Assembly (NCBI GenBank): GCA_013360465.1
Contig: JABWBO010000002.1
Coordinates: forward strand, 1-64,000
Length of the DNA stretch: 64,000 nt
Origin: Anaerolineae bacterium
GTDB taxonomy: Bacteria; Chloroflexota; Anaerolineae; Aggregatilineales; Phototrophicaceae
Direction of reading: 5' to 3'
Positions 61,779-64,000 of this stretch are shown here, piece after piece. The position numbers and the translations under genes were made by a program. A model generated the notes under the pieces. The model was given only the letters and a program-made list of their open reading frames with translations. It was not told the DNA's origin and made no database searches. The first letter of the stretch is position 1. Every line of letters begins with the position of its first letter.

Positions 61779-63606
61779 AGAACGTAGTACCCTTACCTTG
61801 AGATGATTCAAACCAGACTTCCCCTCGATGGTTTTCCACAATTGCTTTCACAAGACTCAGCCCTAAACCCGATCCGTTGACATGTTCCATGCCTTTTGGG
61901 CTGGCACGGTAGAAACGATCAAAGATAAATGGTTGATGTTCTTGTGCTATTCCGACGCCGGTATCGGCAATCTCAAACACGATGCGATCAGCGCTGCGCG
62001 TGACATCTACACGCACAGCCCCTCCCGCCGGCGTAAACTTGATCGCGTTCTCGCCGAGGTTTACCAGCGCGCGTTCTAGCTGTCCGGCATCGCCGAGTAC
62101 TTCCAAGTACTCCATGCTCTGAGAAATCTCAACCCTTAGATCGATATGATTGTCCTTCGCCTGTTCCGCAAGCTCATCCCGAAGGCGACTAAGCAACTCA
62201 TCTACCGGTACAGGTGACAAGCGAAGCTTACCTTCGCGAATCTTCTCAAGGTCCAGGACGCCGCGAATGATTCGGGTCATCCGGCGAAGTTGTTTGTCGA
62301 TTACATCGATGAACTCCAGCGCGCCCAGCCGCCCTTCTTCCATCAAGTCATCTCTGAGGAGGTCGAGATACGCCATCGATGCCTGCAACGGATTCTTAAG
62401 ATCATGACTCGCCATGCGAAGCATCTCGTTCTTGAGGCGATCAAGCTCTTGCTGGTGTTCAAACAACCGCTGGTAGATGATAGCGACAGCAATCTGCGTC
62501 GCCAACATCTCTAGCATATGCTTGTCTTCATCGCGAAACAGCCGTCCTTGGCGCGCCGAGACAACCATCAGGACACCGAGAGCTTCGTCGGCATGTATGA
62601 TGGGCGTACAAATCACCGATCCAAAAGTCTCTCTTGCGAAAGGAAAGTCGTCGTATCCACGCCACTCTCTTCCGTAATTATCAACATGAATGGTGCGCCG
62701 CGTAGTCAGCGCGATGGCAGCCATTCCAGAATCAGACTTATTGCTTGTCCGCTCGTCTATCTGTGGGAGTCGCCATGAGTAGATGAGTTTCGGCCCATGC
62801 CCAGACGAAACGTAGATCCCGGCGCCGTCTGCGCGGAGAAGCGACGCCGCATAGCGAACGATCTTGTCAAGCTGCGTATCGAGAGACTCCTGGTTGGCGA
62901 TTGCCGCACTGACTGTACGGAAAGTTTCTACCTGAGATGTTCGATCCGCAAGTGGGCGAATGATCTCCTGTTTGATCAATGCGAAGCTGATGAGCAGTGA
63001 CGCCAGCGCCCCCAGGTTGTTCGCGATGACCCACAGACCTAGTTCTGGATTCACAAAAGCAGAAAGCTGCGCGAAAACCAGCAGCAGCAGCCCAATTTGC
63101 AGCATTCGGGATCGAACCGATCGCCTGCTGCGCCACAGAAGAACCAGCGTGCCACCGCCAAAAAGAAGAGAAAACAGCACCAGTAAGGGCTGCTCCCGAT
63201 AGTTCAGCGGTAGATCCATCAAGATAGCGTCAGTTGACCCGGCAAGGAGTGCCAGTCGGTAAGCAGCAATAGTCAGCACGGTCATGACCGCTAGACCGCG
63301 AAGCCTGCGCGTATAGGCTCTTACGATGACAACGGTAAGCGAAAACCCGGAGACGCTGGCGCCAATGAACCCAAGATCAAGTGCCATTCGAGCAACGCGC
63401 GTCACATCTGGGGGCATTTCGGCAAGTGCCGCTGCCTGAACGATCAGAGCGCTGCTGTTCCAAATGATGACAAAGGCAAGAAAAATGCCCAGGAACTGGT
63501 TGATTTCACGACGAAAGTCGCTCCACAGCATGACAATGAGAAATGCCAGCGCCAATGGAGCCGCCACCGCGTTGATGATCAGGCTGGCTGGGGCGCTGTC
63601 GATCAC
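61711..63606 (-). CDS. 7TM-type sensor histidine kinase with GAF domain
   Basis: The 631-aa kinase starts with about seven membrane helices (residues 1-230), like the His_kinase_N 7TM sensors. A GAF-like domain (about 245-385) follows. The HisKA phosphoacceptor His is in MASHDLKNPLQ near residue 405, and HATPase_c has NLGENAIKFT, DTGVGI and GSGLGLSL. The start is GTG at 63606, seven bases after GGGGAA; the open frame upstream runs into the response regulator gene. The regulator ends 28 bp before it, so the two form a two-component pair. Confidence 0.9.
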   Translation of the reverse strand: MIDSAPASLIINAVAAPLALAFLIVMLWSDFRREINQFLGIFLAFVIIWNSSALIVQAAALAEMPPDVTRVARMALDLGFIGASVSGFSLTVVIVRAYTRRLRGLAVMTVLTIAAYRLALLAGSTDAILMDLPLNYREQPLLVLFSLLFGGGTLVLLWRSRRSVRSRMLQIGLLLLVFAQLSAFVNPELGLWVIANNLGALASLLISFALIKQEIIRPLADRTSQVETFRTVSAAIANQESLDTQLDKIVRYAASLLRADGAGIYVSSGHGPKLIYSWRLPQIDERTSNKSDSGMAAIALTTRRTIHVDNYGREWRGYDDFPFARETFGSVICTPIIHADEALGVLMVVSARQGRLFRDEDKHMLEMLATQIAVAIIYQRLFEHQQELDRLKNEMLRMASHDLKNPLQASMAYLDLLRDDLMEEGRLGALEFIDVIDKQLRRMTRIIRGVLDLEKIREGKLRLSPVPVDELLSRLRDELAEQAKDNHIDLRVEISQSMEYLEVLGDAGQLERALVNLGENAIKFTPAGGAVRVDVTRSADRIVFEIADTGVGIAQEHQPFIFDRFYRASPKGMEHVNGSGLGLSLVKAIVENHRGEVWFESSQGKGTTFFVSLPASTAGVSVTAAVQELSR

Positions 63607-63634
63607 TAGAACTTCCCCTACTCTTTGACGAGCT

Positions 63635-64000
63635 TCAAGTAAGGTTGCTGCTGATTTGCTTCTCGAATCGATAGCCGATCCGATGTTCCGTGAGGATGTA
63701 AACGGGGTTTGCTGCGTCGCGTTCAATCTTGCGGCGAAGCTGGCTGATGTATACGCGAGGATAATATATATCGTCGATGTACTCTCTGCCCCACACCTGT
63801 TCAAGAAGGTCGCGCTGGGATACGACCCGTCCAGCGTTCTCCATCAATACCGCCAGCAGCTTAAACTCCGTAGGCGTAAGATGTACCCGTATCGACTGCA
63901 CATGCACTGTTCGGCGATGCAAATCAACGTTCAGGTAACCATCGTCATATTGTTGTTCGCTTTCCGCTGTGGAAAGAATAGAGCGCCGGCGCAGCGCGTG
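63635..64000 (-). CDS. OmpR/PhoB-type response regulator (partial, DNA-binding domain)
   Basis: The frame is open to the window edge. It encodes the C-terminal winged-helix domain: HLTPTEFKLLAVLMENAGRV is the trans-activation part, with LLEQVWGREY and the recognition helix VYISQLRRKIE. The last residues before the edge read HALRRRS, the usual linker from a receiver domain that must lie beyond 64000. Translation from a TTG inside would drop the receiver and is unlikely. It is paired with the downstream histidine kinase. The target genes are unknown. Confidence 0.9.
   Translation of the reverse strand, partial: HALRRRSILSTAESEQQYDDGYLNVDLHRRTVHVQSIRVHLTPTEFKLLAVLMENAGRVVSQRDLLEQVWGREYIDDIYYPRVYISQLRRKIERDAANPVYILTEHRIGYRFEKQISSNLT

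Noticed and set aside
1-64000. CRISPR arrays, insertion sequences or prophage segments
   Set aside because: No regularly spaced direct repeats, transposase, integrase or phage structural genes were found on either strand.

Overview
The window reads as ordinary chromosome of a Chloroflexota (Chloroflexi) bacterium, perhaps an Anaerolineae-like lineage. That placement is inference. It rests on a mevalonate-type isoprenoid cluster with isopentenyl phosphate kinase (the layout described for Roseiflexus), an SQD1-type sulfolipid gene, long-form HisG next to a HisZ, extracellular proteins with Thr/Pro-rich linkers and SH3 or LysM repeats, and STAND/TPR regulators. Coding density is high, with many 1-17 nt stop/start overlaps. 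I see no IS element, prophage, CRISPR array or rRNA.

Layout. 1-361: no convincing gene. 362-6829 (-): PrsW-like membrane protein, PsbP-like anchored protein, trypsin-like protein with Thr at the nucleophile position, TlyA, LepA. 6901-10252 (+): peptide-type ABC binding protein and two permeases without an ATPase. 10236-13050: isopentenyl phosphate kinase and mevalonate kinase (-), divergent from a mevalonate-phosphate decarboxylase (+). 13157-15625 (+): site-2 protease and a HEAT-repeat protein. 15704-19821: SCP2-like protein, LysM/M23 lipoprotein, SH3 protein, A-type Fe-S carrier and a SufR-like regulator. 19972-25712 (+): pheA, asd, sqdB, hisD and an APH-like kinase. 25738-29219 (-): hisG, hisZ, L,D-transpeptidase. 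29497-32322 (+): SH3 protein, single-domain response regulator, LytR-CpsA-Psr protein. 32332-34064 (-): YigZ and an ATPase. 34179-38337: YhhQ transporter, then a PfkB kinase divergent from amylosucrase. 38339-44604 (-): THUMP methylase, tRNA-Glu, tRNA-Arg, STAND regulator, unknown protein, SmpB, S41 protease. 44677-47629: hybrid kinase, TPR membrane protein, tRNA-Leu. 47742-57476 (+): plsX, fabF, TPR protein, trmFO, M28 protein, aminotransferase, hflX, small membrane protein, GNAT. 57564-60740 (+): polar amino acid ABC transporter whose binding protein is a tandem duplication. 60729-64000 (-): beta-propeller protein, 7TM-type histidine kinase and a response regulator that runs off the window.

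How the genes fit together. Mevalonate kinase, decarboxylase and isopentenyl phosphate kinase would make IPP by the alternative route (mevalonate 5-phosphate, isopentenyl phosphate, IPP). Amylosucrase would release fructose from sucrose for the neighbouring PfkB kinase to phosphorylate. A SufR-like repressor sits directly upstream of the Fe-S carrier, and both promoters carry a similar A/T-centred element. Several envelope genes (M23, L,D-transpeptidase, LCP, SH3 proteins) indicate a peptidoglycan-containing cell surface.

The observations most worth following are the alternative mevalonate cluster with a changed KYWGK motif, long HisG beside HisZ, the Thr-for-Ser protease with a degenerate PrsW partner, the fused duplicate binding protein, and the STAND regulator in one overlapping gene chain with smpB.
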